DNA of 64,000 nt, from NCBI GenBank assembly GCA_940671915.1, contig CALNVZ010000174.1, positions 72,802,850-72,866,849 on the forward strand, written 5' to 3'. The stretch is from Paracentrotus lividus (taxonomy: Eukaryota > Echinodermata > Echinoidea > Camarodonta > Echinidae). How positions within the stretch are numbered: the first letter of the stretch is position 1; each line of letters starts with the position of its first letter. This document shows, piece by piece, positions 26,008 to 37,728 of this stretch. A program made the position numbers and the translations under genes. The notes beneath the pieces are model-generated. The model had not been told where the DNA came from. It saw only the letters and a list, made by a program, of their open reading frames with translations, and searched no databases.

Positions 26008-26186
26008 TAAAGTCCTCTCCTATTTGTGATTCTCCACCAGTGGTACCCGGTAGGAAGAATTTCCCATTATTGCTTTTCATAGTATCTCAGCAAAGTTTAG
26101 GATAATCAGTAGCACTCAAAATTTTGTATCCTCAGCTCCTTAAGAAAGAGCATTGTGTAAATCCACATTTTATCTTATAAGTTAGA

Positions 26187-26412
26187 GGGCAAGTCCAAGT
26201 TATTTTGCAAGTTTTTTCCCCGTGTGCCACTGCCAAATGATTTACCATAAATCAAGAAAAAAATTATTCATCTCAGATTTATTCATGTTTTGGGTACTGA
26301 CCCTAATAACATGTATCTAAAACATGAAAATTATTTGACATTAATCATTTCATAATTGATTTAAGGTAAATAATTAAGTGGTAAAACATTGCAAAATATC
26401 TTGGACTTGCCC
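26187..26412. mobile_element. MITE with GGGCAAGTCCA ends and 4 bp duplication, short member
   Basis: The left end GGGCAAGTCCAAGTTATTTT and the right end ATCTTGGACTTGCCC are inverted repeats. TAGA flanks both sides (26183-26186, 26413-26416). The interior has a second palindromic pair around AATGATTTACCATAAAT and ATTTAAGGTAAATAATT. A longer relative lies at 61958-62967. The 4 bp duplication is unlike the TA, TWA and TTAA families nearby. Confidence 0.8.
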
Positions 26413-26416
26413 TAGA

Positions 26417-29400
26417 CCCTTCTATTATGTATCTCACTGTCTCACAGATATGGTCTGTGCCATCAAGACTATCAAGATACCACCGGGATAAGGCTCAAGT
26501 GTCAAGTATTATGCTCTTGGGCTATTTTCACCCATCCTCTGTTAAGCCTAGTTGATCAGACACTGTAAGGCACTGATTGGAGACACATCATCAAACTATT
26601 TCCACCATCCCATTTAAGTTCACTCCTTCACTAATTTAGCTTAAATGCATTTTACGAGCTCTGTTTATATTAAATCTTTAACAATTCTAACCATCTACTG
26701 TATAAAATAATATTTTTTATTGTGATGTAGGACTAGGAGGTGGAGAAATTTGTGGGAGCCTGATGTTATGATTTGTTTATGTTTTCATAAACAGCCATAA
26801 CCGTCATCCAAGCAGAATTTTTTTTTGACTGACAGGTTGATGAAATTCATGAAAAGACCACCTCAAAAATAACCACTAACACATTATATGAAATTCACTT
26901 CTACTCAAGTACACCACATTAGCTTGGCCCCCAGAAAGAACTGTTTCACTTTTTCATGTGGAAACAATAAAGCTTACAATCTATGCTTCAAGAAACTGCG
27001 AGGCACTGCTAGGAGATGCATCAACAATGTCCACCATCCCATCTGATATTTACTGCTCCACTAACTTTCATCCTGTATTTTGAAGGAACATTTGCACACT
27101 TTCAAGGAAAAACAAAGTGGTTATACTGTACTTTTTGTAAATCAACCTCTAAGAGCAGAGGGGTAGAGATTTTATTTTCATTTGTAATTTTAACTGAATG
27201 ATAATCTTCTCCCAATAAAAACTCTTCATGTTTTTTATGGTAAATGTAAATCACTTAGACCATGAAATGGGAGGAAATTGGCGCGCCGATGGTGGTCCCT
27301 ACTCAGGAAGGTTAATGAATGGCCAAGGTATTGTGGAAAATTTTAGAGCAGAATAACTTCTCGAGTACTCAGACATTTGACGCAGGTGGTGAGATGTAGT
27401 GTTATATAGGGTGATGTTTGTCTACTCCGTAATGTGTAGAAGATGGACTAGTTAATGTTTCTCGTCTTGCACATGTTGGTGTTTATTTCATCTCTTTGGT
27501 GTCAAAAGGGTCTTAGCTGGAATACTTCTACAAAGAGTTGTGCCCCTTTTGTATCATTGCAGATGATGTGTTCCTGTCAAGTAGTACATAGTTCAGGGTA
27601 TTTAGGCCTCAAAGGGAAGCTTCTTGGAGGAATATCTGGGTCATTGATTAGTTCAAAGTAAAGGGAGCGTTCCTGGAAGTGAGATATGGACTTGTGGGTT
27701 ACCAGACAAAAAGTTAAATCTTACTGATGATTAGAAAAACTTGTTTCACATATGGCAGATGTACTAATGGAGAGTCACAACATTATTTACCACTTTTGAT
27801 ACCCTGAGGGTTCTAGTCAGGCCTCTGTGATATTATAAATATGTTGAATCCCTGAAATACTCTTTCTTTTTTTGTGTGCTTCTAGTCATGTATGGGTATG
27901 CTGTCTTATTTCTAAATAAATTTTATTGCCTGTGTTTTATTTTTAGGTATTGTTTTAATGCCTAATTATCTAAAGGATGGACTTCTATAGTTATAAATGA
28001 TGATATTGTTATACTTTGCACAGTAATTTCTTTTTTTTTTTTCTACAGTTGTGGGCACTTGTTATGAAGATGAGATCAAAGTTAGATGGGTGCAAGGGGA
28101 GCAAAACTTTCTGACTGTAAATGATGATTTATGTTCTTTTCAATGTACCAGTATGTATTGCGATGGTAAAAGGCCATATGGGAGGTGGACTTGAAACATG
28201 AGTGAATGATTAACAGTACGCATTAAGAAGAGAGGTGAAAATAGGTTCTCTGTCTTTCCATTGCCCATCATGTGAATGTCTTAATGCTTCATGATGAACG
28301 ATTAACCAAATAGCCTGTCACTTTTCATTTGCTTTTCGAGGATGATGACGACAAAATAGTTGCAAACACATCGCATCTGTTCCAATTTTCCATTTTTTTC
28401 ATAAATAATTGATCAGAAAAATATTTGTTTGAATTCTGTCTTTGTCTTCAAAATTAACTCAGCCCAGCAACCGTTAACCCTTAAAAATAAGCTTGAGTTA
28501 TGGTAAAGGAAAAAAAATAATGTCCCAAGGGATCAACACATATACTGAATGTTCAGAGATACAGATAAATAATAACTGTCAAATGATTTTGATAGGAAAT
28601 ATGTACTAGTAATAGCCTTAATAAATAACGAAGTTTGGGCAACCCAAATCAAGTGGGTAACAACATGGCACATGTTGTTTTCTTAGACAAGCACAGTAAG
28701 GAAGAAAATGTACCAGGTTGTAATCCTAAATTATTTAATGAAGGGCTCTTAAAATCAATGGAATATAAATATCTATTTCAGTTTGAAATCGAACAATGGA
28801 ATATTCACCTGATTCATTTCAAGTTTCTTTTGGCCTCTTAAGAATACCCCAAAATATATAATGAGTACAAGCCTCATTATGTATTTTTTCTTGTGGCTCT
28901 GTTTGATTCAGGAAACTAAGTTTTAATAGCTATAGGGCATATGACCTCTATCTGCAGAATTGCATTATAAGCCTAATAACAAAATAAAATTGTGCAAATA
29001 AGCAGTTAATGTAAGATCCTTGAAAGAAATCGATATTGCATTAACACTTATCGTACCATCACTTGTAGTAAGTTATCAAATAATCAGCATTTGTGGATAC
29101 GTGACCAAATTTTTTAGTTGCAGATTTTCAATATCCATAATATTTAGGAAAGCATTTGCTGTGGCCTTCTACACTACCCTTTGCCAAGTCATTTACATTT
29201 ATATGAAATAATCTGTGCTTTACCCAAGGAAAGAATATCGGTCACCTCTACAATGTACCTCCGAGGGCATAACAGAATAGCTCACGTAACACTTGTCCTC
29301 ATGCAAATCACTCTAATGTGTGTCAAGATGCCCAGGGCGATGGGAACACTAATACCCCTTCTATTGCTCTAGATTTGACGCCCCTCCAGGCCAACCATAT

Positions 29401-29975
29401 GAATTCCTCATGATTGCTAATTTCTTTTCAATCAACAGATCATGTAGTTGATATTTGGTATCCCGGATTGAGATCGAAGAGAGAAAATAGATTACACTTA
29501 TTGTTGATTGGATATGTGCTGCAGGCCGTTATCTATTTTGGCCCCATGTTTGCTTTGTATTGAAATGAATTCAATATACCAGGTATAAATCGTTTGGAAT
29601 ATTTGGAGGGAAGTATGAAAATGATCAGTCAAATACTGTAGTTAATTCGTCTTAAATATTTTGATTTTAAGACAACAATTTAGTGTACATGTACTTTCTT
29701 TTAATTACCTAAACTTCTCCTTTTATATAATTCATTCTATATTCTAATGTCTTCTTGATTATACTGATGTGTTGATCATTTTTCCTTTATCTATCGTTCT
29801 GCTCATCCCTCCTACCTCTCTCTGTCTCTCTGTCTCTCACTCTCCCTCTCTTTCTCTCTTTATCTATTTCTGCCCATTATTCTAATAAGTGTAACACAAC
29901 TTCTCAAAATATCAAGTATCCAGTTTTTCAAAAAATATTATTTTTTCCTTCTTTTTATGTATTTGTCTGCTGCAG
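26417..29975. other. 3' part of the SEL1L last intron, no gene recognised
   Basis: The only clear repeat is a CT-rich simple tract at about 29815-29872. A short direct similarity around 'ctgttTAAGCCTAG / aggcactG..GGAGA..CATCA' occurs near 26570 and 27000 but is weak. Open frames are of chance length. A branch and acceptor region rich in T leads to the last exon. Confidence 0.4.
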
Positions 29976-30110
29976 AATTCTGATGTCTTGAAGACGCTTG
30001 ACATGGATTTATTCTTTGGGCAATATTGGGATGTGTATATCATCACAGCTCTCTTAGGCCTCAACATCATGCTTGGAGTGCTGGTCTTGGCAAGGAGGCA
30101 CTACGTGTAG
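29976..30110 (+). CDS. SEL1L: SEL1L homologue, terminal coding exon with transmembrane helix
   Basis: The exon follows acceptor TCTGCTGCAG and encodes 44 residues plus TAG. The first part (LKTLDMDLFFGQYWDVY) parallels the TQLDMDQLLGPEWDLY stretch of vertebrate SEL1L. It is followed by one hydrophobic helix of about 21 residues (IITALLGLNIMLGVLVLA) and a short basic end, RRHYV. SEL1L is a type I ER membrane protein, so the final residues face the cytosol. Vertebrate SEL1L continues into a proline-rich cytosolic tail that is absent here, where only about five residues follow the helix. Joined to 12011-12133 in phase 0. The transcript's 3'UTR starts at 30111 and meets a transposon 28 bp later. 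Confidence 0.92.
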   Translation, partial: NSDVLKTLDMDLFFGQYWDVYIITALLGLNIMLGVLVLARRHYV

Positions 30111-30138
30111 CCACATCCATCCTCCCCAGCAATCAATA

Positions 30139-30986
30139 GGTGGATTCACACCTGCCCGATCTGGAAAAGTTCCCGTAATCTCTGATCGGGTATTTTTACC
30201 CCGATCACAAACTACGCGTAATTTTGCAAGTGTGAAACCAAATTACGCGTAATATTCCCGAAGATAAATTCCCGTTAATTAGTAGGTACTTCGTCGAAAC
30301 TACGCGTAGTTTCGCCAAGGTCGTGGGAACTTTTGTAGTGTGAACATAAATTACGGGAACTTTCTATTCCCCCTTTCTTTTTCTCATGTATTTCTCTGTT
30401 TTTCCTTCTTCCCTGCTTTTCTTATGTATTTTTTTGTTTTTCCTTCTTTTTGCTCTTTCCTTATGTATTTCTTTGTTTTCCTTTTTTCTTCTCTTTCCTT
30501 ATGTATTTATTTGTTTTTCCCTCTTTCTTCTCTTTCCTTATGTATTTCTTTGTTTTCCTTCTTTCCCCGCTTTTCTTATGTATTTCTTTGTTTTTCTTCT
30601 TTCTTTTTGTTCCTTACGTATTTCTTTGCTTTTCCTTCTTTCCCCGCTTTTCTTATATATTTCTTTGTTTTTCCTTCTTCCTTTTCGTTCCTTATGTATT
30701 TCTTTGTTTTTCCTTCTTTCCCCGCTTTTCTTATGTATTTCTTTATTTTTCCTTCTTTCTTTTCGTTCCTTATGTATTTCTTTGTTTTTCCTTCTTTCCC
30801 CGCTTTTCTTATGAATTTCTTTGTTTTTTCTATTTCTTCCCTTTTTTATAACTTCGGGTATTTTTCCCGAAAAAGACGGTTCAGGCAGGTGTGAACATGC
30901 AAAACAAATTACGCGTAATTTGGTGGTTGGAAAAGTTGCCGTAATTTACGGGTATTTTTCCCGATCGGGCAGGTGTGAATCCACCT
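30139..30986. mobile_element. 848 bp inverted-terminal element in the SEL1L 3'UTR
   Basis: The left end AGGTGGATTCACACCTGCCC and the right end GGGCAGGTGTGAATCCACCT are perfect inverted repeats of at least 24 bp. Subterminal TTACGCGTAAT palindromes recur on both sides. The flanks read AAT on both sides (30136-30138, 30987-30989); the data also allow a TA duplication. It contains a pyrimidine-rich minisatellite but no transposase. Open frames of 130-184 codons within it come from the minisatellite, which lacks stops in three frames. Confidence 0.85.
30384..30832. repeat. Pyrimidine-rich minisatellite, unit about 39 bp
   Basis: TTATGTATTTCTTTGTTTTT followed by CCTTCTTTCCCCGCTTTTC recurs about eleven times with a 39 bp period. 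Alternate units differ (CCCCGC against TCGTTCC or CTCTTTCC), giving a 78 bp higher-order period. It lies entirely inside the inverted-terminal element and on the sense strand of the SEL1L transcript. Confidence 0.9.
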
Positions 30987-32821
30987 AATGTCAACTTCCT
31001 TTTACTACTATCGGGTACAAAATTATTGCTTGACCACTGAAGTGGTATATCATCAGAGCACTAGTTTTAGCACTATGTGAAATTGATCCCCCTCCCCTTC
31101 CCTTCCTCCGCCTACCTTACCCTTTAATACTTACATTTGGTATCAATGTAGAATTATTGTAACAACATTCGTAGGCTTCCACATCAATCTTGAAATGCTT
31201 TTGTTGACAACTTGGGAACAAAAATTACCAGCCTTCCACATTATCATACTAACAAGTGTTGATTGGTTGATACTGGATAGTTACATAATCATTACCCTTT
31301 GTGTGGATCTCTTCCTTATACTATGTTTGTCAGGAATTGATAGACGTGAATATTCATTAATGAATGAAAGCGCCGTAAACATAAAAACAAAAGCATAGAG
31401 AAAGAAGCACTACATGTATATGTAAGAACTGTCCATGAAAGCCTCTTTTCTGCTATTTAGGAAATGCTACTTGGTCAAAAATAAGTCTGTGCCTCTGTCT
31501 GAATACACATGGGCTTAACTCAACTTTTCCATGATGTGTAACACTCCCACATCTAGACACACCCACTCAACCACACAAACCCACCTTCACCCTCACTCAC
31601 ATTATGCAATAATGCCCTTATTTAATTGTTTATGTAGTCTGTTGCATGTTATTTCTTGCAATGACTATCATACAGGTACAATTTATCTTTGCTCGAACCT
31701 AAGGCACATATCACTTCAGGTCCATATGACATGCAAATGCAGCCATCAAAGTGATGTGTGACCTTTAGTTTAGGGGGTTGAGGTTTGATGCCAGAAGGAG
31801 CTAGTTTTCACCAATACTCATTGTAGTATAGTTGATGTAACAAGCATCAAGTGTTTTTTTTTTTTTAAGGCCTAGATTCAATGTAGGTTTTATTTTTTAA
31901 TATGTTAACTAATATTAGGACGTAGATTTTTTTTTTTTTTAATCTAAAACTGGGATTTAGTGAATGTTCTGTTTTCTGAAATCCTTGAATTATGCTTATA
32001 TTATTCATTTCTTTCATTTTGTTTTCATTTTCTTTGTAATTTTCATTGTTGAAAATAGTTTCAACATTCATTATTCAAAAGTTTGATGATTTGATTTGAA
32101 CATTTGTTGTTAAGTAGGTATTCATTTGTCCTTGCCATAACATTTTGAAGATCATCTTTGAAGCTGTAATCTGCCACGTTAATTGTGTCAGTTGTATATT
32201 CGTTAGAAAGACTCATTGATGTGTGAAGTGAAAAGTGTCATGAATGTTTTATTGATGAGATGAATGAATATATATTTTCCACCTCATATATTCCAGTTAA
32301 AAAAGGTAAATTCCATTGCTTTTTTAATTGGCATTTAGGTTTTAAGTCATTTTTCATGCTTGAGAATTACTGAGCAACATTTTATGGCAACATGCATTTG
32401 ATTTAGTTTGAGACAAAAAAAATGCACAGGCCTATTTTGTTGTAGATCTACATCAAATCTTAATTATTAAATTATTGTGTGATTTCAGCATCTGTCATGT
32501 TAATCTGGATATGTTTATTGTACAATACGTTTCTAAAATGTTGTACACATATTTTTTTTTTGTATATCTTTTGTCATGAATTTTTGTGATCAATTAAAAT
32601 ATATATATCATTTGTTTGGTTTTCAGTTTTGTGAAAGGGTATATAATGTACATAGTATTATAATTCTAAATGCTGGATTATGTTGTTTTTTCTTCCAATA
32701 TGTTTATTTGTTTATACTTTTAAATATAGTGATTGTAAAACTTGGATTGAGTGAAAGATTGTAAATGGTCTTGAAATGATATGTTTGTGTAGGAGATAGA
32801 ACAAAAATTTAAACCCTTTAA

Positions 32822-33278
32822 AGCTGGTGTATAGTTTCGGGAGAAAGAAAAATTTATTTTGATTCACATTAAGATAAATTATGATAGATTGAATCCAATA
32901 ACTATAATAAAGCAAATTATAGTACTTGAAATCTCGTTTTAGTGTCTTTATTTCATAATATAAGGATAAAAAAAGATAAGTCGGGGACCTGTCTCAGGTT
33001 AGCGCTCACGTGGAAAACCAATGGGGATTCTCTTGTGTGGGTGTTACACACAGATCGTTCGCACTAATTCACGCCGTAACCTCGGGCGTGCGAATCTGTC
33101 AGCAGAGGTCTAAACGGCAGTTAAATTCAAACGATTTGAATGAAATTCATCAGAAATAACGAAAGGAATGTCACAAGATCTCTCACACATATCTTTTAGT
33201 GCAATGTGGACAACATGTAACTACATTTGATCGGTTTTGTGCCAATCCATTTTTTGCTACCAAAACTATACACCAGGT
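32822..33278. mobile_element. TTAA-target MITE (AGCTGG ends), copy B
   Basis: The left end AGCTGGTGTATAGTTTCGGG and the right end ACCAAAACTATACACCAGGT are imperfect inverted repeats related to those of the element at 12842-13331. TTAA flanks both sides (32818-32821, 33279-33282). The interior (about 32980-33120) is more GC-rich than the flanks. An AATAAA at 32906 could serve the SEL1L transcript. Confidence 0.75.
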
Positions 33279-33282
33279 TTAA

Positions 33283-36280
33283 ATTTGAAGTGAAATATAG
33301 TTGACTTTTCATACAAATGGTGCCTTAAAACTTTCATTTGTTCTCAACCAACTATGAATTGGGTAAATTTAAACAGAAAAAAAATGACACTATAATCATA
33401 AAGAGTAAATATACTAACTGAGGTTATATAAATAAGCTGTACTCAGTGCTCTAATTAGGATTTAGATATATCTCCATTGGACATATAAAGCTACATGTAG
33501 ATAAATGTTAAACCAACTGATTCTGTTAAATCTGTATTTTACTGGCAATGTACATACACTCATTTGCGATGATGCATTTCTGCAATGTCTGCGCAGTACA
33601 AAAATTCATTCAATTCATTCAGAATCAGAATTATGGTATTCTCAAAGCTCTGTTTTGTGTTGAATTGCTTGAGCAATATAAAAGGTACCTTCTTAATTCC
33701 TCTCTTTTAATTACAGTAGAATTTAGGTCTCAAGTGCTTGTTGTGTACAAGTCATAGTAATATGTTATTCAATTTTATTGATTTTAATGATTAAGCATTA
33801 TATGAATTATTAAGTAGACTAGTAAAAGTTGAACACAACTTGAATAATGGTGATGCAAAATTAAAGTTATTATAAAGAGATTAATTTATTTAATATTTAT
33901 GATTCAAGAAAATAAAACACAAAGGTTGGTTTGAGCAGTGCTTGATTAAAAAGATTACAGATAAGCAATTGTTTGTCGCTTATATGAATTTTCTACTTTC
34001 AAATATTATTCAAGAAATATCATGATTGTAGAAATATAGGCAAACGATTAAGAGTGGGGAGCAGGTTGGTTTAGTGGTGCCCTGCTGTACTGTTAATGTA
34101 ATGTTTGACACTTATGTCTTATCAGTAACCAACGATATCAATAAAAAAAGAACTGTATAGGGCCTACTTTCATGTTATCATAGGACAACATCTAACAAGC
34201 CCTTACCTGGTAAGGACTTGTACCACATCCGTGCACCCTTGATTGAAATCATATCTGTAATGAAATCAGCAATTTTGTCTTGTTTTCCATTATTTAATTG
34301 TTTTTATTTCCAGGTTAGTTACTTGTGATGGTCATGATAAACCTGTAAACCTTGATATATATTAGAACTCATTAATAAGTACATCAAATAAAAAAATGTT
34401 CAAGAGGCGATGTTTCTAACAGCTTTTATTAATCTAGACTATTGTTTTCTTGGCAAATCAGAGGTGCAGCCATCCCTCTTTATGCTGATCTGGTTTTATC
34501 TAAAGAATATAATAATTTTACAACAAGAATAATAATAATAATAATAAAAACAGTGAAATGGCAAGTCTATCAGAAAATGTAATCTTTACATCGAATCCAC
34601 ACAAAGATAATAGAATTAAATCCAATTCCAAGAAAAATAATGCTGAGATTTTCTGAGCAGTTTCTAAGTGAGCCTGTTTATCACACAAACTAGGTAATTC
34701 CTTACAACACTCTATTTATTTAAAGATAATATAATAATATATATCACCAAAAAGTGAAAAATCACACTATTCAACAATGGTTTAGTAAAGTACTTTATTA
34801 TAGCCCCAAACATAGAATATCTTCATTTATTATTGTATGAGAGGAAAGTTGATATTTTTTTTTTTTTTTTTTTGAGGGGGGGGGGGATGAAATAATTAAA
34901 ATAATGCATTATATTTTTTTCTTAGGTCTTTGAACTGTTACATACTACATGATAGATAGATATTAATTTCATTTTCATGCTGTACAGCAGTAAGGTTTTA
35001 GAGCTCAAGCAGGCCTGCCCTTGATAATGTGATATATTACTATCAGAGATTTTATTCCTGCGAATGCTTTTATCTTATTAATCAAGCTCTATTTAGTGAT
35101 AATAGACTGCTGGTTAATCGTATAGGCCAGCCGGTCTGTCGCAAAGCAGCCATACCTCTCCTGTAGAGGGTTCTTACTGCAGATGATTACCGACCTAGTC
35201 ACATTGCCACAAAGATCGAGGGACTGAATATAGGCCTTTCTAGGCAATGCATTTTGTTATCTGTTTGGTCCATAGTCGATCTGGCGTAATTATACATAAT
35301 GTATAAACTAGGGTGTCAAATTGTTGACAAAGGTAGATTTATGTGTATACATAGTAAAACTTTTTTTCAAATATTATATAAACTTGATGTACATGATTTT
35401 ATTATGTGTCAGGGAATATTGATGAGAGACAATAAATTTTCGATTGTTACTTGAAAACTGATTTTGAAAGGCATCAGTTATTTTGAAACATTGTAGATTA
35501 ATTTGATGGTCGAAGACATGCCATGCAGTTGGAACTTTGATGACGAACAAGGATAGCAAAATACATTTTATGTATCTTTTGAGTGTATCATTGTGTGTCA
35601 AGTGTCTTCACGTTTTTCCCTCATGTTAGTAACATTGCAATGTGATTTTTTTTTTTTTTCTTTCTCGTAATTCCTTGAAATGAGATGTACGTCTGTAGAG
35701 AGGATTTTTTTTTTTTTTTTTTTTTTTTGGTGGGGTACACACTTCATGCATTATAAATTGTGACCGGGTGGAATAGGGGAAAACCCAGAGTAAATAAGGT
35801 GTCAGGTGTCACCAAATGGAAAGACCCTTTGGACTACTTCTTCTTTGAAGCCAAGCTTCCACACCGGGTTCCATCGCCCCTGAACGCATCGTATTATACC
35901 GATATGCGAGACAACAAACCATAAAACCATATCAAGGGTGATGTTTCCCGCCATCCCTTGTGAGATGTTTGATGTATTACTACTGTACACAGTGGCACAC
36001 GCACTGCTCATATTACTTTGTCAGATTGGTGTTTTTAGCCTCTTAAGCCAAATATTCGATGTCGTTGCTTCTTGTGGAGCATCATGTTTTTTGGGGTTTT
36101 TTTTTCAGTCCCCTTTACCAAAACAAATTTATCAAATTCATACACATGCTTACACTGCTCGTAAATTTGATAGCATTCTATGATCATCCATTCTGAAAAA
36201 AATAATTTTGTTTCGCATGACAGATATAGGTTAGACAATCAAATGACAAAACAAAACGCCCGTGAAGAAAATTTGCTATG
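33283..36280. other. Intergenic stretch, no gene recognised
   Basis: The segment contains a short (AAT)n tract near 34529-34546, a poly-T and poly-G run at 34857-34887, and further poly-T runs near 35648 and 35708. No coding exon, RNA gene or paired element was recognised. The GC content rises toward the right edge. Confidence 0.4.
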
Positions 36281-36282
36281 CC

Positions 36283-36328
36283 GTGACGCCAATGATGGAA
36301 TATTGCACTATTCCATCATTGACGTCAC
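36283..36328. promoter_or_regulatory. Inverted repeat containing a CRE (TGACGTCA)
   Basis: GTGACGCCAATGATGGAATA (36283-36302) and TATTCCATCATTGACGTCAC (36309-36328) are inverted with one mismatch around a 6 bp loop. The right arm contains the palindrome TGACGTCA, the full cAMP response element bound by CREB/ATF factors. A GC-rich segment with several CpG sites follows (about 36330-36490), so this may be part of a promoter. No downstream first exon could be assigned with confidence. Confidence 0.45.
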
Positions 36329-36698
36329 AAATCATGCAATCTCTCAGACGCGCCGGGCAGCAAGTTGCATCTCCCGGGAAAGTCCAGTGATGCGTCGGCG
36401 CAGACAGTTATCAGATTCCGCTGAGCGCGGCAAAAACTAGATCAGCTAGTAGTCAACTCTGCAACCGGGCTCGCATGCTCAGCGCGTGATCTCCTTTTTT
36501 TGTTCAGATCGGCCGGGGATGAATCAACGAGAACTAAATTATCGATATCTATCTTTCTAACTTTTGAAGGAGGGTATAAAACAAATGCAGGAGGTTTTCT
36601 TTCGAAAGTAAAGAGGGAATTATTCACCCTCGGTTGGACTTGCAATATTGCTATTTTCCCCTTGGGTCTTCGCCTCACGGTGTCACATAGACACTTAC

Positions 36699-36801
36699 GT
36701 TGACCTACGTCCGGCATTGCGTCAAAATATTCCCTTTTTCTGTCGATCTCCACGGATCCTTTTCCATCGTAGTCAGCAGAGGAAATAATAATTTCATTCA
36801 T
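36699..36801 (-). CDS. Candidate internal or first coding exon, unidentified
   Basis: On the - strand a long pyrimidine tract ending in TTTTATTAG precedes 36801, and a strong donor AAC/GTAAGTGT follows 36699. The 103 bp between are open in the frame beginning ATGAATGAA (MNEIIISSADYDGKG...), and the frame continues past the donor to 36442. No homology was recognised. Both strands are open through this GC-richer region, which weakens the case. It could be an untranslated exon or chance. Confidence 0.2.
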
Positions 36802-36882
36802 CTAATAAAACAAAGAAATATAAGAAACGCATAAAAATAGAAGATGAAATAATGCTAAAACATCAAAAACGTTACTAAACGT

Positions 36883-36938
36883 AAGTGTGTGTGTGTGGGG
36901 GGGGGGTGTGTGTGTGAGTGAGTGTGTGTGTGTGGTTG

Positions 36939-36969
<31 letters not shown>

Positions 36970-36975
36970 TGTGTG
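36883..36975. repeat. (TG)n microsatellite
   Basis: The tract alternates TG and contains a G-run at about 36897-36906. Confidence 0.95.
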
Positions 36976-37102
36976 AATGTAGCATAAAGGTGAACCTGGC
37001 TATAAAGCATTTCGACCCTGCGAGCCAACATAAGAATGAACAGAAATAAGCGATAAATGATAATACTAATAAAGTTCTGTAATTATATAGCACTTTTTAC
37101 TA

Positions 37103-37726
37103 GAGTTAGGCGAATCTCAACTTTTTTTTTAGAACGAGTTGTTTCTATAGTAAAATTTGATGTAGAAACTGAAAATGACAATTATTTTAGCGTACGATGA
37201 CGTCTTACGTCGCTAAAGTGCAAAAAAACCAAAATGGCCGCCGAAATGGCGTATTTTGCCCAATTATCACACTTTTTATAGGTATAAACCACTTTTATTA
37301 CGTTTTTATATAGATTTTGGGTGTCGGGGAACCCAACATGATTTATCCAACATGATTAATCCTACCTAAGTTGACTGTTAGTGTAGCTTGGTAGTTAGTT
37401 TCAGTCCATATCGAGCAAAAATCACTTTATATCAAAATCACTAAATAACACCTGTAACACATACCAGGTACATTAGGTCATGATAAAATTGTCAGATTTG
37501 AGCTTCTACACCATCAAAATCCATAAAGAAACAAAATAAAAACGGTTTATACCTATAAAGTGTGTGATGAATGGGCAAAATACACTATTTCGGTTTTTTT
37601 GCACTTTAGCGACGTCAGACATCATCGTACACAAAAATAATTGTCATTTTTGGATTCTCACATTTGACTATAGAAACAACTTGTTTGAAATAACTTCTCA
37701 GAAAAAAGTAATTATTTGCCCAACCC
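37103..37726. mobile_element. Foldback element, copy 1 (about 190 bp arms)
   Basis: The left arm (37103-37300) and right arm (about 37540-37726) are inverted copies sharing AGTTGTTTCTATAG, ATGACAATTATTTT and AGGTATAAACC. TA flanks both ends (37101-37102, 37727-37728). Both arms carry CRE-like text (GATGACGTCTTACGTCGC and its relative). A related copy at 42251-43828 is broken by nested insertions. No coding capacity. Confidence 0.75.
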
Positions 37727-37728
37727 TA

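Larger units (their letters stand above)
30111..32911 (+). other. SEL1L: Probable SEL1L 3'UTR and candidate poly(A) signals
   Basis: After the stop codon no further coding block is seen. Candidate poly(A) signals are ATTAAA at about 32592 with T/GT-rich sequence downstream, and AATAAA at 32906-32911 followed by a T-rich GT stretch. The second lies inside a TTAA-target MITE. The actual cleavage site cannot be fixed from sequence alone, so the end given is only a guess. Confidence 0.4.

Noticed and set aside
30340-30894. Three overlapping + strand open frames of 133-184 codons rich in Phe, Ser and Leu
   Set aside because: They are the same pyrimidine-rich minisatellite read in three frames, inside a transposon. 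The protein-like repeats simply mirror the 39 bp unit.
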